Part shown: in pieces, positions 46,000-61,169 of the stretch | Layout: each line of letters starts with the position of its first letter | How positions within the stretch are numbered: the first letter of the stretch is position 1 | Origin: Bolinopsis microptera | Lineage: Eukaryota > Ctenophora > Tentaculata > Lobata > Bolinopsidae | Assembly (NCBI RefSeq): GCF_026151205.1 | Contig: NC_087076.1 | Coordinates: forward strand, 23,306,828 to 23,370,827 | Reading direction: 5' to 3' | DNA: 64,000 bases | Program-made: the position numbers and the translations under genes | The notes under the pieces: model-generated | What the model was told of the DNA's origin: nothing | Seen by the model: only the letters and a program-made list of their open reading frames with translations | Database searches by the model: none

Positions 46000-48900
46000 A
46001 TGTAACTGCACCAAAGCTGTCGGTCATTTTAGATTGTTGATGCTATCAAAGATTTCTTAAGTTTATTCTTGAATATACTGTGGGGAGGTGAGAGTCTATT
46101 TCAATTGTTGCTTACGGCAGTATTCTAATACTAGTTGATTGATAGAATGAATATGAGATGGAGTGGGTGGTGATGAAAGTAGTTGTCTCTTCTTTTGTGA
46201 CCTGTTGATAAAGAGAACTATTGGACTGGTGCATTGGAACTTATTAATTTTAAAAATTTTCCTGTAAACAGTGCAATATTGAAGATTGTGGACTGTCAGG
46301 AAGTTATACTCGTTAAGATTGGTTTTTACTGGGTTCTAGTCAAAGAAATCTTTGCCTAACATCTGCTTGATAACTTAAACGGTCTTATCCCAGTGATAGC
46401 CTTACTGGGCATCATGTTTTGGAAACTTATTGAAGTATGCATCATTATCACAAAGAGTATTCTTTGCATTCTTTTGTGTTTTAAATTTGGCTTCTAGTTG
46501 ATTATTTGATACACCTCCCAAACAGATATTCCATAACATAGGTGTGATTCAAAAAGGGTGTGTGTGGTTACAGGTCCTTATATAGTTTTTAGTTACACAG
46601 CGTCTATTTCCACTAGTCTACCTATCTCACATTTCAATTTTACGGTTAAACGCTCTTATGTGAGCATCCCAGTTCAGTTTTTGGTCAATAAGACTCCAAG
46701 AAACTTAGTTTCCTCACCTTTTATTATCTATATTATTTGTGTCAGTTACTTAATTCATTGGTGTTTGAATCTGGTTCATTTCTTCAGTTCGTTAAAGTGG
46801 ATTTAGCTAGATTTCTTTATTGTTTGATTTGCAGCAAGTTACTTCTTCATATATGATGAACAAGTTTAAGAATTTTTTTAGCTTTGCAGTAAAGTGTTTT
46901 ATACATTTATCTACAACAAATATGTTGGTGTCATCGGCAAAGAATGTTATAAACTTACCTAGGTCTGTTACTCTGTATATTTCATTGATGTAGTAATGAA
47001 AAAGCAAGCGGACCTAATACTGACCCTGAGGAACACAAAATATTACAGACGTTGTTCGGATTCTTCTCAAGTACATGAACATATTGCTGACTATTAGAAG
47101 GTCAGCTGGCTATCAATTTATTTGCAGTCCCCCGAATTCAATAATCATTTTCCGTTTTTTAAGCAGTTTATCAATGACAGATTGTGTCAAAGCTTTATTA
47201 AACAATGTAATGCCTTGTACGTGATTTTTTTATCTCTTTAGATGTTTCAATGTAGTCGACAGATGAAGTTGAGTGCATGGCTTGTCGTGATTTTTTCTAA
47301 GCCATATTGATTTTCATATAATAATCCTTGCGACTGAAGAAACTGTTAAAGCCCTGGACAGAATATGATTTTTTCAAGTATTTTTACACGAAATATTGCT
47401 TAGGTGGAGATAGGCCTGTAATTTCAAGAAGCTTCAGGCATTTGCTTTCTTAAATTTGGACTTATTTTTACATACTTTTAGGTCGTCGGAAAAAGTCCCT
47501 GTTGGCATCATTCGTTGTACAATACCCGATAGTAGTGGTTATTTTTGCCTGATACTGCTTTACTATATGTACTGGTATGTACGCTGCCTTGCCATCTTAA
47601 GTTCGATATGATCTAGCCACCTCCTCAGGTGAGAAGTCATGTAGATTTATATTAGCTGTATCGATTTAGGTAAGAAGTCTCAAGAAACTTGAGCTGATTT
47701 ATTTGTATCTCTCCTAGTTCGGTTGTAGCGCTGCATTAAGGTTAGATTGCTAGGGATACAAAATATTATTGAATGCATAGCTATAACTCTGCGATCAGTT
47801 ATCTTTTCATTGTCTCATGGTTAATATAGGTCTGATATACTGTTTCTTGTTTGCCCGATTTTATTTTATCAGTTCCCAGGTTTTCTTGGAATTTCCTGAG
47901 TTTCATGAAACTGTCTGAATAATATTTCAGATACAGCTTTTTTACGAACCCCTTTTTTAGAGCCTGTATTTGTTCTTTGTATTCATCATATCGGTTTCTT
48001 TTATTACAGCGATAGAACACAGCATGTTGCCCCTTTTGTGTCAGTTTCGACTTGTTTACCACTTAACTTTCCTGACTTTCGCCCAGTCATCATAAAGCCA
48101 TGGCAGTGGTTTACTGAGGCTATAATCCCGCAATAATCCATGTTGTTTGGATAGTGCGCTTAGTGGTTTTGGGTACGGTAGTTTGCAAGGTTTCGTCTAT
48201 GCTGTTTTTAAAGAATATAATGAAAGTTAGTAAAATCGATAAATTGGTTCATTGTTCTAGTTTGTTACCAAGGACACTTCAGCAAATTTATCAGTGTTTG
48301 ATTTACAATAGTCATAATATTGAGTGTGCTTGTGAATATTTTTGGGTCATTCTAATGCCAGTCAAATATTGTAAATATAGGGAGGTGATGGATAGTGATC
48401 ATTTATGACTCTCAGAGTCAGAAGTAACAGGTCTAAGGTCTATTTGTAATGTTGTTGTCGAGGCACGAGGCATTACACCCAGGCTTTTCTTGAGTTGTAA
48501 TGATATCATGAAAGAAAGCCTTTACTAAATAGGGAATCTTCATACTGTGCAATAATGCTACTGTGTTACTATGGAGATTATGTTTAAAATCACCTGCTAT
48601 GTGTTGTTTTGGTGCTTATCAGTATTGACGGACAGTTCTTGGGAGAGCTTGCCTCTGCATTGCCCACCTTGGGATGGGCGGTTTTATTACTCACCTATAG
48701 AAGTAGATTTCCTAGACTACCTATTGTTACAAAGAGGGTTTCTAGATTTTCTGTTATTGTGAAAGAGTTGTTATTTTTGACAGCATTGAAGGAGTTCTAG
48801 GACATATTGAGCTACTCCTGAGCCTTTTACTTTCGAGGCGAAGTATCTGATAGAAGCTCTCATAGACTAGTGAGTTCGTACAAGTTTTTCATTTCAGGCC

Positions 48901-49250
48901 TACATTTCGTTTCAGAGAACAATTACAGAGAATTGTTAGTAAACACTTAGCTATTTCCATTTGCCAGCGAGTCAAAGTTTGATTTGTTGCCATCAAGTTT
49001 GTGAAAAATATTAGTGTGTTTTGCACTGTTAATTCGTTAGCAAAGTGCGGGTTTATGTCTTTTTACAGAATAATGAGTCACAGCTTTCAAGTACCATCAG
49101 AGATTTACGTATGACAGCATCTGATCAGTGTTGTCATCATTGTCATCTTTCAGAAGCTTAAATGGGTTATAAAGGTGTTACTGTAGGTGGATACATTTTT
49201 ATTGCTGTACAGTCATACTTTTTTATTTTGTTTGTCATGGTGTTATAAAA
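46000..49250 (-). mobile_element. Antisense CR1-like ORF2, unit copy 2 (noisy)
   Basis: Counterpart of 28,140-31,400. The reverse-transcriptase core is best preserved here: a frame at 46,807-47,007 carries LLFHYYINEIYRV and FADDTNIFV with both catalytic aspartates. Endonuclease scraps lie at about 48,430-49,080. Confidence 0.8.
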
Positions 49251-51449
49251 TTAGAGTGACTGGGACAAGTACAGTGGTAGCATTCATTTATTAGATTGAC
49301 CTAAGTAAATACTTTTTAAACAGTGGGCAACAGGACCTCTTATTTAAGAACATTCATGTTGGAGGGCTGATTAGCCTTCAAACAATGAGGTGTCCTCCGG
49401 CGGCATGGAGCATAAAGTGTTGAACCTAACCTTACCGTCCCTCCTCCCCCTCTCCTCCTATCACGTCCCTCCATTGCATCCTAACTAGGACTGTATTACG
49501 GTTTAAAGTAGCTAGTTTGGCCACTCCCTTCATATTGAATTTTTTGCAGGTAATCCGTTCGGCCCTTATCTGTCAATCTCCCTGGACAGGTTAGGCACAG
49601 GTTATCCAGTGTTTATTGGCTAGGAAGTCATCAAAGCCATCATACAGAATGGACCACCAAAGTTTTTGGGGAGTACATCACGACGAATAAGTTTCTATAA
49701 AGGAAGACTTTCCTATTTTATCAGCATTTCGAGTTGGTAAAAAGAGGACATAGAAATACTTGGGCCAGTTGGATTGGCCTCTTGAAATTTGTCAATCTTT
49801 GACTACTAGATGACTAATATTAGCAAAGAATTTCACGCTGAGATTTAACAGATGGTCTTCAACATCATTTACCACACTTAATATACAATGTTCTTGTCTC
49901 AATGCAAGTTATGGTTATTGTCATCTATTGTAGGAGTCCAAACATTCCGACCAGGCAGAGCCACTTACAAAGCTCCTTGTGTGATCCTCTCTCCAAAATT
50001 TCATACCTGCTCCATTTGAATCAGAGAAGATACAAGTAATGTCCGATTTCTTTCCATCTATTGATCTGGAAGGTGAAAACTATATCGTACTGCACCAGTG
50101 ACTGACCCATTCTGGATAGAGTGCTTGTAGTGAGCATGACTCCTTCTGGTATCTGTAAAATGATCTTGGAGTAACTACTTGTGCGTGGAACTGGGTTGTT
50201 CTTTTCAGTGATGAGGACTTTGCATTCACCTCATGGAAAGAGTCAATATGCTAGACTCTGGATGTATACCGGTTCATTGTTCCTGAATGTTCAGGCCAGA
50301 TACCCTCGCCTTCTTCATAGCGGTTGATCAACACGCTTGTTCATTACAGGGTTTCCTTCTGCAAGAACTCCCATTGATTTTCAGGTACAAGTGTAGCAAT
50401 TTTATCGGGATCTCCACGGTTTTCTTATTCTCATCTCTGGATCCGCTTTTACTTGTACTCTCTCCAAAGATTCATACTGAATGCCCATTCTCCTGTCTGA
50501 ACTCTGAAGATGATAACTCGCAGTATTGGAGAAGGTCTTGAATCAGCATCACTGTCGATGAATTCTTCAACGGTGTCTTCCACAGTTTTCTCCTCATGTT
50601 TTGATTGAAATAATTTTCGTGCAATACATACAGAATGAATGGTTAATAATTTAATATAGATGTTGGACCATTGCTCTGTGTTCGGGATGATTCCTGGAAG
50701 AATCCAGTTCTTTTATGCGGGGCACCCTACTAAAGCCAAATTGAGATTATAATAATCATATTCTAGAGAAATAATCAGATATCGAATACCATCAAATAAT
50801 ATGATATATATGAGTAGTACCATATTTACTATGCAATAATGCCCCAACCAACAATAGTGTAAATTTTTATATAGAATTCAATTTCCATCTTCATCATTAA
50901 ACCTCAATACCTAGTCAATTTAATGCCAAGCAAAATTAAATAACTTTCTTATATACCTTACTGTATTAATACAAAATTAATTAAACATTTGGAATCTGTT
51001 GACCAGTGAATAATTTTCTAAGCCGAATGCAAGTGAAATAATTTAGATGGCTATAATGAATGCCTAATGTGAGTATCATTTGTCAATGTCCTTGTAAAAA
51101 AAAGTCTGTACAAGAGATATGAGTAACTTAATATAGAAGAAAAAAAGGAAGTTGTCGTTGTTGTAAATAAATAATATATCTAGATTAAATTAGATTTTAA
51201 AATATCATTCAGTCAATGTGTCGTCAATAAACTGTTACGATTATCAAATGTTAAAACTGGGTGATACAGTCACCAAAAAAAAATACTAAGTATGATAAGT
51301 TTATAAATTAAATGTGGGCTATAAAAAACTACACTAAGTATAATAGGTCAATAAATAAAAGTGGTTTAAAGGTGGTCTTGGATTAGAAGGTGCTTTTCAT
51401 TTAATGCAGAACCAGATGATGGGCTGATCATGAGGAATTGTCGTCTGTT

Positions 51450-53412
51450 TGGAAGATTGATCGCTCGTTCGGTTATCTCACAGCATCGCGAACCACTGTT
51501 TCCTGAAATTAAAAAGTATTATTATGTTTAATCAAACAGATAAATGCATTATCCGGCCAAGTTTCAACAAAAACTGAAAGTTTGAACTGGTGACGTTTAA
51601 TAAGTGAAACCCATGTTTATTTTTACGCACAGATGATTTTGTTTTGGCCATTTACTGTAAAGAATAATAAAGATCCGCTTTAGTGCAGTCTCTGCCGCAA
51701 GCATCTTTTCAGCAGTCCCTTCAAATGTGCGATAAGATGTCTGGAAAATCGCAGGGTGACGCCAATTGATGCTCGGAGAATGGGTGTATATTGTATATGA
51801 AAGAAGATATTACATGTCACAATACCGAGTTATCTTAATATATATATAAGCGAGACGATTATTTGTATGTATATATCCGCTCCCCCCCCCGCCATTTTAC
51901 TGAACACACGGGCATCAACTTTAACGCAACTTTCCGCAATAACCGTTTAAAAGATATACATCTGAAACTTTTTTGACTGGGTCAAATGCTTTAATGGCCT
52001 TCAAATCAGCATGAAAAAATAAAAAATTGGCCAAGATTAATAATTTTAGTGCACAAATTTGGCTCCAAGTGGTGTCAAAAACGCGAATTATATAGGGTAA
52101 TTATCTTTTTTGTCTCTCGAGTCTTTAAAACCACTTTTGGGTTAGACGGGTTCAACTGCTAGAATAATTCCTCTGGACAAACCAGAAAATGTGACATCAT
52201 CCTTTGAGACAGTATGTAGCTCAATAAACTTTTTTCCCTGTTTTGCAAGCTGCTCAAAGTTGTATCCAGGACAGGGTCGTTACTTTAACTTAACACTTGG
52301 CAAACGGCATTGAAAAGCGTCTTATTTGGATAAGTTCGGCCAGGTATCCTAATGTTGAAATACAATATTACAAAGTTTGGTAACATAAACTTGTTTACGC
52401 AAAATTACAAAAGGGAGATTTACATTCTTTTAAATTTGATTTAAACGTTTAACTAAACCTGTCCAGAGCATTGCCGACTGCTATATCCAGGGTTTCTCGA
52501 ATATCATGTAGCTTGTTCATGTAATGATACCTGTGTATTGCCTCCGACATCGTTAGGAGTACTGTGGGTATCTGCAACCTGTACTGTCAGTATACATTAC
52601 ACATGATTATATTGTATTCAGATACTCAGATGTTTTGATTGTTTTGTATTCCCTTGTATACACATCAATCATGCATTATATCAATTTTAAACATTTAATT
52701 AGTTTGATATCTGAATAATGTCACTGTTCATAGATTTCCTTATCCATGTGCCAGATGTATGTAAAATATCTTTTCCTTTGTAAGATTAAAACAAAATAAA
52801 TCAAGCTGTAACTCAATCAACTGAGAGAAATGGATTGAAATCTGTTTTCACCAAAACTACGAGAACTATCATTCTGAAGAAAATAAACGATTAATTCACA
52901 AAACAAATTAGTATACAGAACCTGTCTCCCCATCTCTAACATGAGGCGATACAATGGTTAACAGGCATGAGTGGAATGTTCCAGAGTTGCGCCAGAGTGC
53001 GCGCTACAACTGCAGTGCTGACTAGCGGCGCTCCCATGCCCGGTCCTTTAGTATAACTCACACAGTCTATATCGGATAATTGATACACCTGCTTCCTGAA
53101 AAGAAGAGGATAGTGCTTACGCTGCACGTTTTTCCTTTACAAGTAAACTACACATACAAGTTTCAGTATGGCTCGGTGAAAGTCACAGGATGAGTTTGTT
53201 AAGTTTTAAAACAGCAACTTACATCGATAAGCCTGTTTGACTAGTTTGAGGATATTGTCTCGGTGATGTTGCGCGGTGTTGTGACGTGGTAGAAACGTGA
53301 CCCCGTGGTGGCACAGGTAGGTGCGTCGGGGTGTTGGGACAATTTCTTCAAGATCCGCACAGTCCTATCCTATCGTGTTTGCACTTCCTTCCAACCGATT
53401 GAGATAACCATT
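51450..53412 (-). CDS. OSGEP: OSGEP, C-terminus not found, unit copy 2 (noisy)
   Basis: Counterpart of 33,637-35,606. Exon 2 is almost intact here (52,936-53,127): [40 protein letters not shown]. The start codon is preserved (ATGGTTATCTCAATCGG, CAT on plus at about 53,410), whereas copy 1 has a base change there. Exon 4 lies at about 52,130-52,330. Similarity again ends just after LVEITERA (about 51,455), so the truncation is a property of the unit and not an error in one copy. Confidence 0.85.
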
Positions 53413-53623
53413 GTTTCAGCTAACTATAAAGATGGAAATTAATTGTGCTGAAAAAATGGTTGCTTACTATTCTTTGTTCTAATTAATACAGTATATAAAA
53501 TCAAATTGATTGAGACAGTAAATTAGGCAGTAATATACCATACTATAGGAATGTTACGGTAAATGAAATAAGTTAAATAAAAAAGTAACGGTAGTCATAT
53601 TTCTTAAACGTTCACAATGTAAG

Positions 53624-56600
53624 CTAAGCTAAGTCGCTGAAAAAATCAGCAGTCTCGTTCGACTTAATTTCCTTCGAATCTATAATATGTTTAATTTTTT
53701 TTCTTAGGCTCATCTCTGACGATCTGACCATTATCATCATTTTCTCTGATTCACCACTATCCTGATCACTGTGCCTTACAGAAAGTTTTCTTAATATCAT
53801 AATCAGTTTCTCTAACGTGACCACGCCCGAACAAACATAATCATGTCTATTGACAAGATCTCCTCTCATCATGCGCAAACACAAGGCTCTCTATAGAGTT
53901 TATCAGAGTGATCCCCAATGGGGTCAGGGGGTTTGTGAGGAATAGAGGGAGTAGCTCGGATAACACCGTCCTAACATCCTAAAACTAGAATTCTCAGGAA
54001 TTAACAACACAGTATCACGCTCACTTCCTCCTGAAAACGGGTATTCCTGTCTGATATATCCCCCCAGTTGTTCCCACATAAATATGTTCAACACCCCCTC
54101 TCCGTCCCGCACACACTTTACTGTTGGTACGCAACCCACGTCACATGTTATAATGCTCACTGTACATTCCGTCAGATCGTGATTGGTGTTTGGTTGTCGT
54201 GAGTTCTGACAGAGAGGCGACCCATCTCAGATGCAGTACCTGGGTGGATCCTGTGGAATCCGAACTGGAAGGTGGAGTGAATTGTCGTGCTCTGGTTGTT
54301 TCATCGATGGGTTCTTCTTTTCTACAGATCCCACAATTTTATAACCTGTAAATTGGAAAAAGCATTATGGAAAGTTTGTTAAATGCACATGGCTATAATT
54401 TGGAAAGATTTGAATGATATTTTGACCTTTTTGAGGAGAATTCAGCAAGAGATCAGAATTATTACTCACACTCACAAAAACATTCAATATATATAATGAG
54501 CATTAAAACTAAAGAAAGTAAATACAACTTACCCCTTCGTCTCCCCAGTTGCGAATACCTTCCCATCCCTGACTTCACACAGTGCCTCCAGCGGATTATC
54601 GTGAGCATTTGATACCTATGCTGTACTTCCTAGTCTCAATATCACACACAGAAAATGATTAGTCACTTGAAATGGACAGTGGGTGTGAAGTTGCCTGGAA
54701 AATCAAAAATACGCCGACAAGAGGTCCGCGTGTGTAGAATCAGTATCTTTTTTGGAGATCATCATCTTTGCAGGGACAGGAAGACGATCTCGCCCTCGGA
54801 TGGTGATGACTGCTGTGAGGTCTTGGGTCGGATGGGAGATGATGTCGAAGGGGAAAAGGGGCTCTGGTTTTTTTTTTAGTTTGAGACATCTTTTGGGCTT
54901 CTTCATTGTGCTTTGTGTTTTTAATAAATTGTTGTCTACCACCTCTACAGTTGCTATCTGTAGATCATTATTATAATAACGGTCCGGGATATAAAGCTTG
55001 GTATCGTGATTATGCACTCAAAAGCAACATTGACAAACAGTGTAATGAATGACTTCTAATTTTTGCCTTCATAAAACACAGAAAATTACATCTGTCTTTG
55101 ATTCGTTCTTCTTAACATTATAAAATCAGTCAGTACTTTAAATAACGCAAATCAAATATTTAAATATGCTGTGGTAGTCGTTAAAGTCAAAATATATTTG
55201 TCAAACTGTAATTCCGTGTAGTTGTGGTCACAAAAAACAGTAGCCTGTTTGAGATTTTGTAGCAACAATAAACTGTTTAATTCTCGAGTTAATTATCTTT
55301 ATATCATATTCATTGTGTATTCTTGTAATCCGATAACATTCTAGTTGACTGTACTTTATTGAAATCTTTTTCAGTATTTTAAGATTAAAATTTCGTAGTT
55401 CAGATAACTCAGAAATCAGAAACTCATGATCAATCTTTGTATCCTCAATGTCCGACGGATGTTGTCTCCTTTTTTCTTTTTTTTGTTCTTTCTGAACTAC
55501 TCTTTTTTTTACCTTGATCTGTATCTTGCTCCTCCGTGGATTGACTGACTTTTTCCTTTTCTTTTTATTCTTCTTGCTCTTTCTTCTTCTATTCTTCTTT
55601 TCTTTTTCGGACGTCTTAATCACTGCCACCACTAGTATCTTCCATCCAACATTGCTTTCATCTGAGCTATCCTCCAACTCTTTTTGGTGTGCCTCCATAT
55701 CCTGGGTATCGTGCTGAGGAATTATTTTAATTATTTCTAATTATTAATTAGATAAATTGCCACATGCCTAGCTTGAAAATATTTCCTACTTACTTGGCAC
55801 TTGTGTAGCGTCTGTAGAAGCATGATTCGGGCGTTGTCTGCCACGCTATCCCGATTAGAAGCTTGCTTGCATTCATTCATCAATTATTAAGTGATAATTG
55901 TATAACATCAATTTTTATTGCTTGATTGGATTTTCAAAAATAAATGTGTATGCGGAATCAAAGAATTTGATCGTTCATTACTGATGGCAAATCGGTCGAT
56001 TACAATTTTAACGACACTCTAAAATAGCAATTTCACGTAGACCAACGAAGGATCTCTAGGCACAAGCAATTCATACCTTCTGCCGCATCATGTGATAACA
56101 TTCTGGATCCTCGTGCATCTTACAGGAACTGTTCGTTTCTGAAGGTTCCCTTTAGAGGCTAAGTACACTCTGTATCTCTGTTCGGTGAACATACTGTTTG
56201 CATCGCCCAACTATTGCTTCACTTGTACCTCCTTCCCTAGTGGAACTCACAAGCCCTTTGTTGGGGCAGACTTCAGAAAATTCTCGCACTGCAACGAAAA
56301 ACTTACCATTATGTGCCCATAACTTATCCCTCGAAACTTTTTACTCGAAATTACTAGTACCAGAATAGCCTCGATATAAAATTAATCATAAAGACGTATT
56401 TAAAAGTTTATAAATCATACTTGATACACTTGTTTGTTTAGTAAACCAACTTGTACACGTTCTTCACCTCGCTGTTCTCCGGCTGGTTCGGGCACAAGTC
56501 TCGGGTTTCTGCTCAGACCTGCCTCCGTGACCATCTTCTAATGGATCTTTGTAGAACAAGTCCAGTTGTTTTAACTTGTTGCTCTTTATCTCGAGTTGGA

Positions 56601-56644
56601 GCCAGGCGTTCTCGAGCTTGGGGGGATACTGAACCCTTCGACAT
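53624..56644 (-). CDS. Unknown acidic/lysine-rich gene spanning the copy 2/copy 3 boundary (noisy)
   Basis: Same gene as 35,811-38,859. The first exon starts at ATG 56,642-56,644 (MSKGSVSPQAR, then RSIRRWSRRQ). The lysine-rich exon (55,430-55,720) reads HQKELEDSSDESN and SEKEKKNRRRKSKKNKKK. The exon at about 54,710-54,930 reads MKKPKRCLKLKKKPEPLFPF and DIISHPTQD. The C-terminus at 53,624-53,884 includes SDQDSGESEKMMIM and ends NETADFFSDLA-stop. No recognised domain. Confidence 0.5.
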
Positions 56645-57379
56645 TTCTGCTACAGGGTGGGATGATTGTAAAACAATGGATTTTTTAGATGGTTTAGAGT
56701 CTCTGTAGGAAGATGAATTAATCAATTCAGGAACGAAACTTAGAAGCTTTCACTTAATAGAATGAATCGTGCAAAATAACAAAAGATTTGATTAATTAGA
56801 ATATGCCAAACTTTATGTAGTCAGTAAATACTCGTTCTGATCATTAATCAGCGATATAATAAACATGAACTAAAAATTAAGAGCTTAGTTGGTCATACGT
56901 TATACTAACATCCACTAAGTCTTATATATCGGTTTGACCCATAATCATTCATTTTACGTAGTCGGTTTGTAGCATGTTCTTGAATAATTAAATGTAAACA
57001 TCAACTCTAATTAATTATTTGAATCCAGTCGAGATATAACTAAAAAGTCTAGGGCCCGGTCAAGGTGAAATTTTGAATAGGTAAATATTAAATCCTAAAC
57101 AGAACCGATTGAGCTAAAAGGTACAAACAAAAGACATCTGAAACTAAACTTATATTGTTATTAAAACTACTTTAAATATAATTAATAATCAAATAACGTT
57201 ATGATTAGATAAATCTGATTATCTGAAACTGTCAGCAAAAACTTTTGGTAAGGTTAGATGATATTTAAGGGAATTTAAAAGTAAGATACAGCTAACTGGT
57301 TGCTATTTTTTATGAATAAACGAGAATTTTATCAGCTGTGGAGACAGAAAATTTAAATACCCATTTAACCCTAAATTAA

Positions 57380-59083
57380 ATGTTTCAGAGTTTTCTCAAC
57401 CTTGACAGTTTTACCAATACCTAGCGTTAGACTAGTCCCGCAAAGACAACGCAGTACTATCCACTGAGGGTGGCAGTGCATTACCAATAACAAAAACGAA
57501 GATCCCAGGATTGTATAGAACTGAAGGGTAAGGGTCATGAGGAGCACATCATGGGGCCCGAACTCAGACACGGTGATGAAGATGAAGTTTTGACCATGAG
57601 AGCAACTGGCAAATCGAAAGTGATGATTTCGGGAACGACTTCGGGGTGTTTTGTTGCAGAATGTGAGCGGCTTCCCCAGAATCTATCCAGTGGCCAACTG
57701 AGATTATCGTCATGAACAACTGAAATATATTGTCTATATGATTTATGGCAATAGAATTCTCTCTTTTATTTATAAATCTTAAGAAGCCACGGGATAGTTA
57801 ATTTATGGACACGTGGTCAGCCAATTAATCTACCAATTGCAATGTTCAGAGATAACACACTCACAGCTAGGATTTTATATAAAGTTTGTAAATATCCTTA
57901 CCAATGCTGACAGGTTCATCATTAACATCTTGTAGTGTGCTTATCCGTGTCCTCTCATTTTCTCTTATATGATCCACACCAGTTAAGACCGTCTGTAAGT
58001 GATTATTAATTAGTGGAAATTCGTGAGTAACGACATGGAAACATACCATGCAAGGAGAGGTATTGTCAGCGATGAGAAGTCTGTACACTTGGGCAAGTAT
58101 TTTATGGTCATAGTATTTCTAACATTTTTATCACAAATCGTTTTTATTATAGTAAAACGACGGACAATCCTATGCAGATTTAAAATACATAAACTCAGAT
58201 TGGATCAAAATGTTAAGTCAATCACATAATCAAAATGCTAAACTGATACGTGAGAAGTTAGTTATATTTGTCCGTGTACCCACCAAGTGTCAAGGAGGTG
58301 AGATGCTAACATTTCAACCAGACATCGTACATACAGAGCCGTCCAGATTTACCGTCTTTATACATGAACGAGCAACTCAACTACTATCAACATCACCGAC
58401 AGGTACTTGACAATATTATACCTTTTTTACTGAGTTAATTTGAAAATAATAAAAACCAAAGTTATCGTCACTTAACATTAGTGTTTATGTTTTTTTCAAT
58501 TTAATCTCACAATGTGATACATGGTAAGCAATAGCTTCTCCTGTTCAAAATTTAACATCATATAACCCAGTCATCTGCTTTGTTTTAACGTAACCAGCAT
58601 AATATCACTCCAAAAGCAAGCATACGGGAATGGGTTTCAACTCTTTCCCCAACACTTGAGTCGGATAGTTTTGACCCATTTTAAGGGAGGCATTGGATGC
58701 CAACATGGCTCCCAACGTAAGTACTCCGCAGATAAAATCAGGTCTATGTGGTGTCCTTGTCGATGGCGAGTCTTGTCACCAGAAGTTTTACTGTGATTAA
58801 ATGGGTATTTACAGATCCGCAGGTAAGACCACTTTCAGGTACATGATCACTATTTGGGCTTCAAAATAATAGCCATTTAGAATAGTCCATGGTTTTGTAG
58901 TCACATGGGATTTTAGGACATGTTAAGTCGTCCATTCCTTTGGCGAACATAGCATTGTTGATGCACTGGCAAAAGACAAAGAAACATGGTGTAGAAATAT
59001 CTCTCTTTTCAGCCCCATATGTTTCCTCGTGTTATTTTCTCGTGGGGTCTATGCTGTAGTAGAAGTAAGCACAGAATATTCCT
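57380..59083 (-). CDS. SLC35B1: SLC35B1-like transporter, unit copy 3 (noisy)
   Basis: Third copy with the same exons: CYFYYG-type exon at about 58,937-59,083, [11 protein letters not shown] block at about 58,620-58,710, LDGLTGV at about 57,905-58,000, and the [18 protein letters not shown] exon at about 57,400-57,680. Its C-terminal frame continues GKTVKVEKT, which helps place the stop near 57,380. Confidence 0.85.
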
Positions 59084-59837
59084 GAAAAGAAGTTTTAAAT
59101 GAATATCTAATTCAGGAATTTTTGTTATGAAGTCATGTATCTGTTTGAGTAAGCAATATTAAAGCGCTCAATTGGTTAGATAGATGGAAATCTTAAACAT
59201 GGAACCAGATACTGATTTACTGCTATCATATTTTTAACATATGTAATGGTCGATTGAATTAAATATTCACCATCTTACCTATAACAACATAGTAGTAACT
59301 TGGCATTGTGTTCCTATTTCATGATATAAAACTCTTAATATGAGAGTTTGGTGTTCTCAGAACAAAACAGTATAACTTGTTAATATTACAAGTATTATAA
59401 CCTCTGTTTTTGTTGCTTAACCCAAAACACCACCCTCTTTATCTTAAATAAGAGTAATGCTAAAAAACTGGTAAATTATTACAACTGCATTTAGATTTTA
59501 TATATTGGTGTGAAACAAGAATATTGATAAATTTAAGTAATGAATGATATAATTTGAGCCTAACAGCGTTTACTATGGTGACTTATTTTTTCATGCAAGC
59601 TTCAATTCTACATCTGTTTTGACTGGACACAAAACATAAAGGTAATCTGAAATGGCTCCTGGGATAGCAATCTTGTTAGTAGTTCTTGTGCAAAGTTTGT
59701 CAGAATTTGTGAGGTAGTACAGTGTCAACACATCTTTTATATATACTACAGAGGAAAGAAAACGACAAAGCAATTGCAGTGGTACACACGCCGAAAAAGG
59801 GTTCCTGTTAGGTACAAGCGATCAAATCAAGCTATTA

Positions 59838-59994
59838 GGGGTCGTTCACATAATACGTATCAGTTTTTGGACAATTTTTAAACCCCCTTCCCCTACGTAA
59901 TCAGTTTTCACAAAGCTTTGTGTCAAAATTACACTATCGTTATCATTTGGAAACTTCATCCCTAGGCTGATTATGTAATATGTGAGCGGACCCC
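59838..59994. mobile_element. PIF/Harbinger-like MITE, unit copy 3
   Basis: Third copy of the 24,147 element; ends GGGGTCGTTCACATAATACG and CGGACCCC. Confidence 0.7.
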
Positions 59995-60387
59995 TGGAGT
60001 ACAGGTACTATACTATGAAACATATAACAAACCGTTGTGTGAATATTTTCATAAAAAATTGTACGAGCGATAGCGTCGATTTAAATATATTTGGTCAAAA
60101 TACGCGATGGTCCTTGAGTAATTATTCAATGCCTTGTTATCATTGCTTATAAACGAATAAGTGTTTCTAATTGCACATGTAATGAGGCGAGCGTACGGAG
60201 GCGACAAAGTCCTTGACGGGTGATACTGGTAAAATATTTGTTCCAAGTCCGTGACGAGGTCCGCCACAGACGTTTTTGTAGGTTATAAACCTACAAAAAT
60301 TGCAAAGCATACAGTTTGGGATTTGACAAATTATACTCGTCTAAGATTTCTTCGAAGTAGCGCACGCTGCTTCCTTTTGATTCCCCA

Positions 60388-61166
60388 GCAAATCATGTCA
60401 TGGTCCTGACTCTAGTAAATTTTCCGACCTTTCTTCCCCCATCTCAATTCATCAAGAGCCGTCTCAAAAAAGCTCTTCACTTGATACCAGCAATTGACAA
60501 CACATGGGCGTGAAATTGAGTGGCTCCCCTAAATAGCTGGGGGCTTTAACCAGCGTAGTCATTCAGCTATCCATCCCTTGCATACAACTAATTACAAAAG
60601 CGCTAATTATACCTGTTTCAAAAAGGCATCCTGTCTGGAAGTCCCTGACTGCCGTGTGATAATCTTTGGAGCTATTTTTGGATCTATTTTTATATTGATA
60701 TGTATTGTATATACCTTTATATTCCTCCGCATAATATTTTCCATGTCCGCCTGAAAACCTGGCACCCTCAAATCCTACTCTAGATACCCCAGAACTCATC
60801 AAGCCTAGTCTGAATCAAAACTAGTTGACCAGCTCGTACCAGTTTCTGGAACAATGGGAACCTTTGGGCCATGCACAAGCAATAGCATGTATGGTCTGCA
60901 GTGGGGTCTCCTTGTCCTTGGATCTGGTGTTTTGATCCGTCTTTTTTCTCTTATAAAATTTCCATTTTGTACTTAGAATCACCTTTTTAATATGTTAATT
61001 CGACACCACTGGTCCTAGTTAAAATTTAGCCATGGGCTCGACTACTCGAACGAAACAGTTCAATAGGTGTGACATATTTTATATTCTATAATTATTTCAT
61101 ATGAATCGATTGCAATGATAATAAATTAAAATACTTTGTTTTACTAAAAATAATTTGTTTTACTAA
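60388..61166 (+). mobile_element. 5'-truncated CR1-like copy, unit copy 3
   Basis: Third copy of the CR1 3' fragment, closest to the clean element over its first 150 bp, with the 18-bp tail repeat ending at 61,166. Confidence 0.9.
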
Positions 61167-61169
61167 AGA